A model generated the notes under the pieces. It searched no databases, was not told where the DNA came from, and saw only the letters and a program-made list of their open reading frames with translations. Below, one piece after another: positions 23,028 to 36,118 of a stretch of 64,000 bases of DNA (position 1 is the stretch's first letter; each line of letters begins with the position of its first letter). This stretch comes from Emergomyces orientalis (Eukaryota > Ascomycota > Eurotiomycetes > Onygenales > Ajellomycetaceae): NCBI GenBank assembly GCA_002110485.1, contig MOWL01000045.1:496001-560000 (forward strand), read 5' to 3'. Both the position numbers and the translations under genes were made by a program.

Positions 23028-26000
23028 ATGGGGCTTCCAACCAAGATCAACATTCTTGGTCGCGAAAGCATTGTCGCCGACTTTGGCATCTGGCGAAACT
23101 ATGTTGCAAAGGATCTATTAAGCAGCTGCGCCTCCTCAACTTACATCCTTATTTCTGACACCAACCTAACACCCCTCTACCTGGGGGGCTTCCAAAGGGC
23201 GTTCGAAGATGCCGCAGCAAATCTTTCACCCAAACCGCGTCTCCTCACCTACGAGATACCTCCCGGCGAATCTTCAAAATCTCGTGAGACAAAGGCAGAT
23301 ATTGAAGACTGGATGCTTACCCGTCAACCACCATGCGGTCGAGATACGGTGATCATTGCCCTGGGTGGTGGAGTTATTGGAGATTTAATTGGGTTCGTGG
23401 CGGCTACGTACATGCGTGGAGTGCGCTTTGTGCAGGTTCCTACAACTCTCCTGGCAATGGTTGACTCATCAATTGGCGGCAAGACTGCAATTGATACGCC
23501 CAATGGCAAGAATTTGATCGGGGCCATCTGGCAACCGCAGAGGATCTATTTAGATATGGAGTTTTTGAACACGTTACCCGAGAGAGAGTTTATAAATGGC
23601 ATGGCGGAGGTGATCAAGGTTAGTAGATTGCTATACGCTCTTCCCTTTGCCCCATTTGGCGTATTTTGGACCTTTTCCCCCGGCCCCATCTGCTGACATG
23701 CGCAATTGGTGGGCCCTGTAGACCGCCGCAATTTCCAGCGAAGAAAAGTTCGCAGCATTAGAAAAAGATGCTGAGATTATCTTGGCAGCCGTTAAATCCA
23801 AAAATACGCCGGAGCGATCACGATTCAGTGGTATCGAGGAGACACTGAAAAGAACCATTTTATCGTCTGCGGAGTTCAAAGCACAGGTCGTGTCAGCGGA
23901 CGAACGGGAGGGTGGACTGCGCAACCTCTTGAACTTTGGGCATTCTATTGGGCATGCGATAGAAGCTATACTAGCTCCGCAAGTTCTTCACGGAGAATGC
24001 GTTTCCATGGGAATGGTCAAGGAAGCTGAACTGGCTCGCCATCTTGGAATTTTGAATAACGTTTCCGTATCCCGCATTTCGAAATGCCTAGCAAGCTACG
24101 GTTTGCCAACTTCTCTTAAAGATGAACGAATAAGGAGACTGACCGCTGGCAAGCATTGCAGCGTGGAGCAACTAATCACCTATATGGGCGTCGATAAAAA
24201 GAACGATGGGCCGAAGAAAAAAGTCGTGCTTCTCTCTGCGATTGGACGCACGCATGAACCTCGAGCAAGTACCGTGTCGAACGAGGAGATCCAAATCGTA
24301 CTAGCGCCAAGCATCGAAGTTTCTCCTGGCGTTCCGAAAGACCTGAACGTCACCTGCACCCCTCCAGGATCGAAAAGTATCTCGAATCGGGCCCTCGTCC
24401 TTGCTGCACTTGGGTCAGGCACATGTCGCCTCAAGAATCTGCTCCACTCTGATGACACTGAGGTTATGCTTAACGCCCTTGAGCGGCTAGGTGCCGCTAC
24501 ATTCTCTTGGGAAAATGAAGGTGAAGTGCTTGTGGTAAATGGCAAGGGCGGAAAGATGGAGGCTAGCCCTAAGGAGTTATACCTAGGAAATGCTGGGACT
24601 GCGTCACGGTTCTTAACTACCGTCGCTACACTTGCCCAAAAAAGCAGCGTCGATTCAAATGTTCTTACGGGAAATGCGCGAATGAAACAAAGACCCATTG
24701 GCGATTTGGTTGATGCTCTCGCAGCCAATGGCGCTAATATCGAATACCTCGAAAACCCAAAGAGCCTTCCACTCAAGATTGCTGCTTTGGGAGGTTTCGC
24801 CGGTGGAGAAATAAACCTTGCTGCCAAAGTATCCTCTCAATATGTGTCCTCTTTGTTAATGTGTGCTCCATATGCTAAAAAGCCAGTGACACTCAGGCTT
24901 GTTGGCGGGAAACCTATCTCACAGCTTTATATTGACATGACCACTGCCATGATGAGATCATTCGGCATTGACGTCAAAAAATCCGAAACAGAAGCGCACA
25001 CTTACCATATTCCTCGCGGATTCTATTCCAATCCTGCAGAATATGTTGTTGAAAGCGATGCCAGCTCTGCCACTTACCCTCTGGCTGTTGCTGCTATCAC
25101 AGGTACTTCCTGTACTGTCCCGAATATCGGATCGAAGTCTCTTCAAGGAGATGCTCGATTCGCGGTTGAAATCCTGCGACCAATGGGCTGCACTGTTGAT
25201 CAAAAGGATTTCTCGACGACAGTCACTGGTCCTGCTGGTGGAATACTGAGTCCACTTCCCAATGTAGATATGGAGCCCATGACGGATGCCTTCCTCACGG
25301 CTTCAGTTCTTGCTGCAGTTGCAAGAGGACAGGGATCCAACCACACTACACGGATATACGGTATCGCCAACCAAAGGGTCAAAGAGTGCAACAGAATCAA
25401 GGCTATGAAGGATGAACTTGCCAAATTTGGCGTCACTTGCCGAGAGCATGACGATGGCCTTGAAATCGATGGCATAGACCGTGCGACTCTTCGCCACCCC
25501 TCAGATGGCGTGTATTGCTACGACGACCACCGCGTCGCGATGAGTTTCAGCGTCCTCTCTTTGGTGACTCCGCGACCAACCCTGATTCTCGAAAAGGAGT
25601 GTGTTGGGAAGACGTGGCCAGGATGGTGGGACAACCTAGCTCAGACTTTCAAAGTGAAGTTGGATGGAAAAGAAGTGGAAAAAAAGGCGGAAGCTAACGG
25701 CATTGCTCACCTGGACAAACCTACAGCATCGATCTTCATCATCGGCATGCGAGGTGCGGGAAAGACAACCAGCGGTGTGTGGGTTTCCAAGGCACTCCAT
25801 CGACCGTTTATAGATTTGGATGACGAGCTAGAAAAAACCGAAGGTATGACGATTCCCGAAATGATCAAACAAAGAGGTTGGGAGGGATTCAGGGAAGCTG
25901 AACTCGCACTGCTACGGCGGGTAATGACTGAGAAACCAACTGGATACATTTTTGCCTGTGGTGGGGGTGTTGTTGAGACGCCTGAGGCTCGCAAACTCTT

Positions 26001-28076
26001 GACACAATACCACAAAACCAAAGGCAATGTCATACTTGTCATGCGAGACATCAAAGAAGTGATGGATTTCTTAAAAATTGACAAGACGCGCCCAGCATAT
26101 GTTGAGGACATGATGGGTGTCTGGTTGCGCAGAAAACCTTGGTATCAAGAATGCAGCAATGTTCAATATTACAGCCGCTTAACGGGCTTGGATGGGATGG
26201 CGCAGGTTTTGGGTGGCTTCAATCGTTTTCTAAAGGTTATCACCGGAGTGGTGGATAGCCTTGCACAGATGAGAAGGAAGGAAAACACTTTCTTCGTCTC
26301 GTTAACACTTCCCGATCTCGCACCGGCTACCGATATCTTGAAAGAAGTCACCCTAGGCTCCGATGCTGTAGAGCTGCGGGTCGACTTGCTCAAAGACCCC
26401 CAGTCTGACAACGAGATCCCGTCAATTGACTATGTCGCGGAGCAAATATCCCTGCTGCGTAGCCGTGTCTCAGTACCTCTTGTGTTTACTATCCGTACCA
26501 AGAGTCAAGGTGGTCGATTCCCTGATGATGCATACGATGCTGCCCTACAACTCTATCGGCTTGCCATCCGCATGGGATCTGAATTTGTAGATCTAGAAAT
26601 CTCATTCCCCGAGCAGCTCCTGCGCACGGTGACTGAAATGAAAGGCTTTTCGAAAATCATCGCCTCCCATCATGATCCCAAGGGGGAATTGTCATGGTCG
26701 AACGGCTCATGGATTCAGTTCTACAACAAGGCTCTTCAATATGGAGACGTGATCAAACTTGTTGGCGTTGCACGGTCGCTTGACGATAACGCTTCGCTGA
26801 AAAAATTCAAAACCTGGGCAGAGGAGAAACACGACGTCCCAATAATCGCCATCAATATGGGCGACAAAGGCCAGCTCAGTCGGATGCTAAATGGCTTTAT
26901 GACACCAGTATCTCACCCCAGCCTTCCTTTTAAGGCCGCGCCTGGCCAACTTTCCGCCAGAGAGATCCGAAAGGGCCTCTCTCTCATTGGCGAAATCAAG
27001 ACCAAGAAATTCGCAGTCATAGGCAATCCCGTCTCTGCCTCTAGATCTCCAGCTATGCACAACGCTCTCTTCAGGCAAATGGGCCTCCCACATACCTACG
27101 GGACGCTGGAAACAGATAATCCCGAAGTCGTCAAGCAATTCATCCGATCCCCAGATTTTGGTGGTGCCTCCGTCACCATCCCCCTAAAACTTAACATCAT
27201 GCCCCTCCTCGACGAAATAGCACCAGAAGCAGAATCCATCGGAGCAGTAAACACTATCGTCTGCGCCCCACCAACGCCAGGCGACAAATCGAAAATCCCC
27301 CGCCTTATCGGCCGCAACACAGACTGGCAAGGTATGGTCCGCTGTCTGAGCGACGCGGGTGCCTACGCCGCAGCCACGCCAACCACCACCTCTGCCGGTC
27401 TGATTATCGGAGGTGGCGGAACCGCCCGCGCAGCGATCTTCGCCCTTCAAAACATGGGCTACTCCCCCATCTACGTAGTGGGCCGCTCACCGGACAAACT
27501 TGCCAGCATGACCTCCACATTCCCCACGGGCCACGACATTCGCATCTTGGAAGACGCGAAAGAACTAGAATCTTTACCGACAGTGGCAATTGGAACGATA
27601 CCGGGCGATAAGCCGATAGAGCCGCATATGCGAGAGGTTCTCTGCGAGCTCTTCGACCTATGCGAAAGGGCCAATACGGACGCTGAGCAGGCACGGGGCA
27701 TCAGCACGAAGCGGATCTTGCTGGAAATGGCGTATAAACCGTCTATCACGTCGCTAATGCAGTTGGCTAGTGATTCGGGATGGACGGTGTTGCCAGGTCT
27801 GGAGGCTTTGGTAGCGCAGGGGGTTTATCAGGTAGGCAACTTACTGCTTTCGCTCCCCTTTTTTTGGATATGACTAACGATATCTGTTCTTTTTGGAAAT
27901 AGTCTGAATACTGGACCGATATTACGCCCGTATATGAAGATGCTAGGGTATGTCTTGGGTCTATCCTCTTACCTTTCATTCATCTGGATGGCCTTAAAAA
28001 ACTAAACTGATCCCTTTCTTCCATATAGAAAGCCGTAATGGGCATACCACCGATCGACGACGAGATTTCGACATAA
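23028..28076 (+). CDS. ARO1: Pentafunctional AROM polypeptide (shikimate pathway steps 2-6)
   Basis: Four exons: 23028-23618, 23722-27831, 27903-27947, 28029-28076; 1597 residues, the usual AROM length. Domains in order: 3-dehydroquinate synthase (about 1-385; GGGVIGDLIGF, DSSIGGKTAID), EPSP synthase (about 388-845; PPGSKSISNRALVL, LGNAGTASRF), shikimate kinase (about 865-1050; P-loop GMRGAGKTT), type I dehydroquinase (about 1050-1280; catalytic His in ASHHDPKG, Lys in VIKLVGVA) and shikimate dehydrogenase (about 1289-1597; GNPVSASRSPAMHN, NTDWQG, GGGGTARAA). Together they convert DAHP to EPSP in the cytosol, supplying chorismate. All catalytic motifs are intact. I chose the ATG at 23028 (MGLPTKINILGRESIVADFG) because family members begin there; an in-frame ATG at 22989 would add 13 residues. 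The last two exons are only 45 and 48 nt. Confidence 0.98.
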
Positions 28077-28838
28077 GAGAAATATGATATGCATCTCAAA
28101 ATATTGCGGAACAATGCTATGTGTGTAAAACAAGTTTAGGTATAGAAGGTTTTTAGGGAACGGAAAAATGATTTTGTTTTTTTTAACAAAGAACAAAAAA
28201 AGTGCGTGTAGATTTCGGCTTTCTCCTAGCTGTTGGTGGATGGATAATGTAACACAGAGGGTTATATAAAAACAATTTCTCGTTTATTTACAATTTAATA
28301 TTCTCTATACCTCAAAATAGCAATTTCTTGATCTCCTCGAAACAATCGCTTGTACTTTGTTAGGATCCTGTTCTCAAAAGCAGCCCTTCATATTCTCTAT
28401 TTTTTCCTCTTCCTTCGGGGGTTTGTAGGTCATTTCCATCTAAACATAACTAGCTACCAGAAGTTCGTTCCATGAAAAAATAAAGTAGAATAAATCAATG
28501 GGCCCAAAAACGAAGACAGAAAGAATTAACTGTCTGCCAAAAACCATGCAGTAAAATTCGCGGTGGAAAAGTGATATGCCAGCAACCAAAATCCAGAAAC
28601 CAAAACTCCTTCCTAATATTACAGTCGAGAAACCCAAAAATCATAATCATGACGTGTGAATATCCCGGTACACTTATACAAAAGTCGCGCGTATATGTAA
28701 GGATATACGCGTAGGCATTCCAGAGACACACAATCCGTTATCCCGCCCCAAAAACAAGAACCTTGGAAAATATTATACGGCTCGCCAAACAACAACGCAT
28801 ATATGCATCAGGGTCGTAGGCTGGATGCCCTCATTACC
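28077..28838. other. Convergent intergenic region between ARO1 and EXO5
   Basis: These are 762 AT-rich bases between two converging genes. They should hold both 3' untranslated regions and polyadenylation signals (for example AAATA-rich stretches near 28240-28320). Short ORFs here show no domain and look like chance. Confidence 0.6.
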
Positions 28839-31149
28839 CTATACAACACTCTGCCCAGTCACATCCTTAATTCCCTCAATTCCCCCGTTCCCATTGCCAT
28901 TCCCTTCCTCAGGCACCAAAACTCCTTCCCCATTCACCTCCCCAGAACCCTCTGTTAACCCCCCTCCCCTCTTTCTCCTCTTATTAACCGCCATCCTCCC
29001 CTCCATCTCCCGTCGCCACGTACACTCCTCCCGAAACTCACATATCCGGCACTTCCACGCCTCCATAACCGGCACGCCGCGCGGCAGCCTGTGTCCGCGC
29101 CACCAGCTCATTTCATCCGCTAGGTAGCCGTAGAGGGAAGAGGGGTTGAAAAGAAAAGAGCGGCTGCCGAGGTACTGCATGGATTCGTCGGGGTTGGAGG
29201 GTGGGGTTATGTAGGTGGCTGTTAGGACGGGGGAGAGGAGAGTTGAGAGGGATGGGATGTCTTGCTGGAGGTCGTCTTGGGGTTGGGAGTGGGTGGTGGT
29301 GGCATTGGTATTTGGAGGGAGGAACGTGAGGCGATGTTGAGATTTCATGAGTTTCCAGAGACGGGAGAGGGAGTTGTGTTCTAGAAGGATGGTCATTGAG
29401 TCTTGGCTGCTGGAGGGGAATTCTCTCCCTCCTTCTTCTGCACTCGACGATGGGGGACTGTAGTCCGCATCTAAGTCCTGTGACGCGTCGAAAAATTGTT
29501 CGTTGAGGCTACCTATTTGCGCAATGAAAGAGTCGGAAAATGGCTTTTCGGTTTGGAGGTTATATCGCGCTGCGATGGCGTCAATGGTGACGTCGTCAGT
29601 GGTAGCGAGGCGGGTGAGAAAGTGATAGTATAGTTGTAGCTGGAGATGGGTAGGTCGGAAGCCAGTGCTGCTAGCAGAGGGGATGGAACGACTGCTCTTC
29701 CCGCGTGTCTTGATATCGGTGATATATATCTTCTTTGACGGCGTCTCAGACGGCGTCGTCCTCGTTGAAGATTTCACACCCTGTTCAGGTTTCGTCACCC
29801 CAATATCAGACAACCTCCTCCCACCACCAGCAGGAGAGAGGAAGAATTCCGTAATCGAAGTCTGATATTCCGGGAGCAAAGCTTTAGACGTTCTCAAGTT
29901 CGCATAGCTCGCTTCCGCAGAGGCCTCCAGTTCGTCATCTGGACACTCGTAGGACAACTGGTCAATTACCCCCGTCACAATCTCTCCATCAACATTCCCC
30001 CAAACCTCCAATTCTCTAGTCATTCCCGAAACCCGGAGTGTGCGCAGTCCCTGTATAACATTCCATATTCGCAAAGCCCATCCATCCTCCCTCGTCATAA
30101 CCTCGACAGGGACAGTAGTATGGACCTGGTCCTCCAGCTCTTTATGCACCACAGTCCCCTGCTTCATCGCTGGTGTGGCCCTCTTCCGCCCAAATTTTGT
30201 CAAGGTATACCAATACTGTAACTCGCACCAGGCGGGAGACGCCAGATCCGTAACCGACAGACCTTTCCTAGGTGGTTTCCGGAACCGTTCAAGGGGAGAC
30301 CGCATATCTGGAACGGACGGTCCATCCACATTCGCATTCGCATTCACATTCACATTCACGCTCGCATTCCCATTTTGAGCGCCCTGTTCCGCATCTAACT
30401 GCTTTTGTTCCCGCTCACGTTCTCTCCGTCTCTCTCTTTCCCGTCCCTCTAGCGAATTCGGATGCTCCGCTAAACGCTTAGGTGTCAAACGAGTCAGCTA
30501 ATCATCTAAGAATCGCAAAGGATCAAAAACATAACATAACAATCATAATAGTAATAATAAATAAAAGGAAACAACGAGACAAACAAACATCAAGGGAGAA
30601 CGCACCACCCCAAACGCTATTCCTCTGGTCCACCCAACCCCTACCCCTCCCCCTCCCTCTCCCACCGCCAAACGAACCCATCCCCCACCCCGCCCTTTGC
30701 GAGGTAAAATTCCATTGCTCCCTGCCCAGAACCCTAGGGACCCTGTCCTTCGATATACCCGCATAATCCTCGATATCCGTCACCGGCAGTGGTGGTGACG
30801 GTAGTTGTACAGCCGTCGCGCCCTCTTTTTCTCCACCCGCAGGACCAGAAGAGGCCGTCAGAGGAACAAGTGCAGGCGTAGCAAATCCAGATGGAGAACC
30901 AGAAGCTGAAACTGAAGCAACGGCAATTCCTACCCGCTCGTGACCCTCGCCAATCCTCGCCAGCAGCAGATTCAACAGCTCCTCCTCGTCAGGGGAGAAG
31001 TCGGATCCGTAGTCGCTGCTGGCGGCGCTGGTGGCGCTGTCAAATGTATTCTCCCTTCCTGTCGTTGTAGTTTCTTGTGTTGGGACTGCGGGGAGTTGTG
31101 GTAAAGGTAGAGGAGGAGCGGATTTGTCAAGGGAGGTTGGCTGGCTCAT
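28839..31149 (-). CDS. EXO5: Exonuclease V (EXO5/Dem1 family)
   Basis: Exon 1 is 31149-30606 and exon 2 is 30469-28839; 724 residues. The intron uses GTGCGT, a GCTGAC branch and GTTTAG, and closes in phase 1. An alternative acceptor 30 nt upstream (GATTAG) would need a phase-0 donor. Family hallmarks: RSPLERFRKPPRKGLSVTDL then SPAWCE; PD-(D/E)XK nuclease residues in VTGVIDQLSYE and the D-x-K of YITDIKTRG; and four cysteines (C263, C655, C658, C664; the last three in CRICEFREEC) expected to bind a [4Fe-4S] cluster. EXO5 is a single-strand DNA exonuclease, mitochondrial in yeast (Dem1) and nuclear in mammals. Residues 1-240 are low-complexity, with an Arg-Glu-rich run and an NVNVNANANV repeat, and could include targeting sequence. 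Confidence 0.88.
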
Positions 31150-31877
31150 TTGAGAGAGCTGCGGTGAGTGCTGGTCATGGTGTTTCCGGGATATTATTAT
31201 CGGGGGGTTTTTCTCAGGGCATTTGGCTCACGGTGACAGGAGATATTATTATATATCCGATGGCTATTCTTTCTGGCTTTTGCTATCGCCAAATGGCCCC
31301 ATCAGCGCGTAGTTAGCTTTAGGCAATCAGTTCGTTAGTTATGGTGGATGCTTAGTAATAGGAGCTTCAAGCTGCAATTGCCGAGTGCTGATGTCGCGTC
31401 AGGGAAAAGGACGCGTCGGTGATATTAAAAGAAGCAGTGGCTAGGCTATAATAAGTGCTCGGAGAAAGAAGAATCGTATGTCTATCTGTATATCCTTTAT
31501 CTATCAAATCTATATACATTTCTAACCATTCCCAACCAGTCGATAACAGTAATAAAAGGGTATTAAAAGCGCCCCAAGAAGCGGCCCCGTAACGGAAAGA
31601 AAAACATCATGTTGGGGCGTCTGTGTCTTGTTTCTTCGTGTATGTCAACCTAAGGAAGAAGTCCATTTCGACTAACCCGCGGCAGAAAGAGGGGGGAGGA
31701 GAGAGAAAAGATAGAGAAAAACAAGTAGTCTAACGGCACAGCCTTGTATAGAGCCATCCAAAATGCATCCAAAATGAAAGAAAGGACAGGAAAAAGGTAA
31801 AAGTTTAACAGGAGAAGAAGAAAAAACTCTCGAAGCCTTGAAGCGTAGAATGGTAAAACAGCATATTACCCACAAAT
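31150..31877. other. Intergenic: EXO5 promoter and Mpv17-like 3' flank
   Basis: These are 728 bases between tandem minus-strand genes. A small plus-strand frame (31077-31316) overlaps the EXO5 start and has no domain. I see no RNA gene or repeat here. Confidence 0.5.
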
Positions 31878-33418
31878 TCAAGCAGACACCGCAGCCGTGG
31901 CCACAGCAGCAGTCGCAGTAGCCCCTACCCTTCCTCCGCCCTGCCTTTTCAACCCACCCTCTGCCTCCACAGCCAGCGCTTGCGCCTCCGCTGTCTCGAC
32001 ATCCCTCGCCGCCTTCTGATTCAACCAACTAAGATACGTCTGCCAACCAACCGCAATAGCACCCGCGAATATACTCCGAAACTGCGGATCCACATACATG
32101 AACATAAACGCCGTGACGGCCGGCCATAGCTTGGCACTATTCACGATGCTAGTCGGTAGAGCGAGTTTGAGACGCTCCCACGTTTCCGTGAGAGAGGTGC
32201 CTGCGAGCAGTGATTGCATGGAGAAGAAATATGTGTTGAAGATTGGAGTGAAGCAGGCTTGGTTAATGGCTACTTTTGTGAGGATTGAGAGGATTCTTGG
32301 CTTTGAGGGGAAGTTGAAGTTGTTGTGGAGGTACATGAACCTATTAGAAAAATTGTAAATCAGATATTAGAAAAAAATTTAAAAACAAATGAGATTTCCT
32401 AATAAAAAATAAAAAGGTGAGAAGAACAGGGCAAAACATACCATCGATACCCCGGCACAGCAGCGACCGCACCAACTGTCAAATGCCTAGCCGTCCTCAG
32501 CAAGTCATACCGTGCCATGATCCCTTCACTCTCCTCTTCCTCATTTACCCTTTCCTGCTTCTTCTTGTCTTTATTTTTATCTTTATCTTTATCGTTTCCC
32601 CCACCATCCCCCACAAACAACTGCGCACTCAAATCCCCACATAAATAAATAAACAACGTACACCACAGCTGTGTCCAGTACGGCCTGCGACTCTGCATGC
32701 GGCTGTATAAATCAGCAGCGCGCCCGATCGGGCTGGATCTGATGAGTTGTCGGAATGATCGGGGCGTCGTCGACGACGATGATGATGTTTGTGGCTGTGG
32801 TTGTGGTTGTGGTTGTGGTGTGGTGGTATTATTTGTTGTTGAAGCTGCTGTGGCTGCAGCGATGACAGTAACGGGCACGGCGGGGATGGATGGACTCGAG
32901 GATATTTGGGAGGACATGGAGGCCGAGGTTGAGGCTGAGGTTTGTTCTTTTTCTTGTTGTTCTTGTTTTATATCTCGTGGCGGATAGGAAGGAGAGGTGG
33001 GAGGAAAGGTTGCGGGCGCATTATCGCCATTGCCATTACTCTCGATAGTGCTGTTTTCCAATTGCGACGACACTTCCATGGGCGGGGGTACATCTATTTC
33101 ACCCAACTCTTTTGGCGTCGATGTCGCAGGCGAAGACGCAGGCGCAGAAGACAATGACGAGAGGGGTAGTAGAGGGGGTGATGTAATCTGACGGAAAGAT
33201 GTGGGATCATGAGGTCGAGGAGATGGAGACAAGCAAGCGGAAGTCGCGGAGTACTCTCTTCCCTCTCTCCTCCTCCTTGTCCGCCCCTTCAGTCCACATA
33301 TATGATCCCGACATGGCAAATTATCCAACTGCCTCGTTGCTACTGATCGGGTCGTGGTTACGCCAGCAGTTGCAGCTGCGATGATGTTTCGTGAGCCGCT
33401 CGCGATTGCGAGACGCAT
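31878..33418 (-). CDS. Mpv17/PMP22-family membrane protein with long N-terminal extension
   Basis: Exon 1 is 33418-32442 and exon 2 is 32340-31878 (101-nt intron, phase 2), rebuilding PGYRW-FMYLHNNFNFPS; 479 residues. The Mpv17 core is residues about 230-440: LYSRMQSRRPYWTQLWCTLF, LCGDLSAQL, the HLTVGAVAAVPGYRWFMYL segment, and the C-terminal signature (SLTETWERLK, NSAKLWPAVTAFMFMYVDPQ, WQTYLSWLNQK). These proteins have four membrane spans and sit in the inner mitochondrial (Sym1) or peroxisomal membrane. Usual length is 170-250 residues. Here about 225 extra residues precede the core: an Arg-rich, possibly mitochondrial presequence, then Ser/Thr/Pro/Gln-rich sequence with QPQPQPQPQ. A Lys-Asp repeat (DKDKDKNKDKKK) is inserted between the first and second membrane segments. 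The tail is Ala-rich. Organelle and role are not determined. Confidence 0.9.
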
Positions 33419-35456
33419 TTCGCCCCCGGTCTTCTTCGTTGCTCTTCTTCTATTATAATACGCTTATCCCCCTTTGCCCACTTCCAGGACAGAATGGGTA
33501 AAGATATCAAGTCCGCAGGCCTTTCAACAAAACTTGCCTTCAGTCTCTCGTCTCCCTCGGAGTCCCTCTTCGGACTTTCGCCGTAGGTCGCTCGCCTCGC
33601 TCCGCTCACTTCCCAGACTCACTCGCCAGCCTATCTGTCGACAGGGTGGACAGTGCTGGGTATACCGGTTTGCTTGTTTCCAGAGAAAACTATCATTTGC
33701 CCTGATTAAATAGAACCAGAGAGAGAGAGAATAAAAGCTATAAAATAAAATACAAATAAAAGAGTGTATTAGTCGTAGACGATGGTTCTAGAGTCCCAAG
33801 TCGAAGGTCAGTAGTCACAGGTCACTCAAGGCTCGGGCTTCGGCTATGTCACTCTTCCAGCTCAGTCAGCCATGGCGAAACAGCAAAATTCAACAAACTT
33901 TCAGCCCTGAGAGTCCCGCCATTTTATTTCCCGGAAACCTTAAAATAAATTAGAGTGTGCCAATTGCCAAGTCTCAGCCCAGGATGGGGATGCTCTCAAT
34001 GACGTGCTCTCTATAGGCGCCTATTTATCATCCATACGCCACAAACAAGGGGAGACCGGAAACCATTTTTTGTTAGATTTTATTGCAACGAAAAAAGAAA
34101 GAAAAACGTAAAATAAAAATTGGCATCGTGCCCTTCCACCACGGAAAATTCGGATATATTAATCGACGTGGTGGCGATTCTTCGATTCTTAGTCAGCACA
34201 CCAATGAGTCCGAGGTTCCTCCTCCTCAGTTGTCTGCGTTTAGAAAGAAAGAAAACCGTCATGTTTCTTTTCGCATACTATGCGAATTGAGAGTGAAGAG
34301 TGAGTTGCGTGTGTAAATGAATATCTTGGTGTAAATTAAATATTACTCAAAAATAAATTACTTTTCCAAGAGGAAATGGGTAGAGATCTGTTCGAGTTAG
34401 TGTAGCTTGGATGAAACTATGGCGCTGATGAAACAAATATATTTATTTCTAAACCTGAATATATTTCAGCAGCGAACAGAGAACAAATTTAAACAGTAAC
34501 TACAGTACACCGCCGATTGCGAAAAAGCGAAAACCTCATCTATCAACTCCTGTGGCATCTCTCTGTCTTTCATCTTTCATCTACTCCTTACGGGTTCATG
34601 AAAACTACACGCAAATTCCCATTGGCTTCATGATTTTGCACGCCAAAAAACAAACAAGTGCCGCTACATCTACATACACCTTAAGGCAATAGAACAAGCT
34701 AAATCGATACCTGTTTCTAAAATGTAAAAACAAAGCCAGTGGCCGCAAGAGTTGATAGTGACTCCATCAAATTATTTTTAATTATTTCAAAATAAAAACA
34801 ACACCAACCAAAATCTATAACAACAATGATTTAGCCCCGTGGAGCGAAAGGAGAGCATGGAATATTTTCTTGAATAATGCATGGTGATGAGCAAGGTCTA
34901 ACTACTGTAGTTAACACTACAAAAGAGAGGGATAGCCGTCCATAGCGCATCTGAGCCAGTGTTCGCGACGCCTATTACCAATGCGATGGTGTGCTGAGGA
35001 ATAGACAGGCGACAAAAGGAAAAGAACTCGTGGAAAGCTGGTAAAAGCTTCCATCTGTGTCTGAACACGATAGAGAAACTACGAAGAGAAGAGGGAAGGT
35101 ATATTAGAATTCTTAGACAAATGAATATTGATTTTAATTTGTCTCGTAGAAAAAGACGCACATAATGTACAACACAAAAAGGTAAAAAATTAATAGAGAG
35201 TACGCCTTTGACCGAATTCCCAACCGCCATTTGTTTACCACTTTGTGATCAATTGATCTTCACACGTTTAATGTGCTAATATGAAATAAAAACCGGTAAA
35301 CTTTAATAAAAAACCCCATATGAAAAGGAACGGAAATAAACAGCAAGCCCATCATCTCGCCGGTCGTAAGAGACAACAAGTTTAAACACCCAGGTTTAGC
35401 AAAGGAAAAACAAGAAACCCATTCGTCATGAAGAAAGCAAAAGACACTACAATCCT
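33419..35456. other. Intergenic: Mpv17-like gene promoter and histone H3 3' flank
   Basis: A 2.0-kb gap. The part next to 33418 is CT-rich promoter sequence; the rest becomes AT-rich and probably includes the H3 3' end. Several ORFs of 60-110 codons on both strands show no domain or codon bias. No tRNA-like box B, transposon end or long repeat is visible. Confidence 0.5.

Positions 35457-36118
<662 letters not shown>

Noticed and set aside
24180..24827. 215-codon minus-strand ORF inside ARO1
   Set aside because: Antisense shadow of the EPSP synthase domain; Ser/Arg-rich composition is typical of complement frames.
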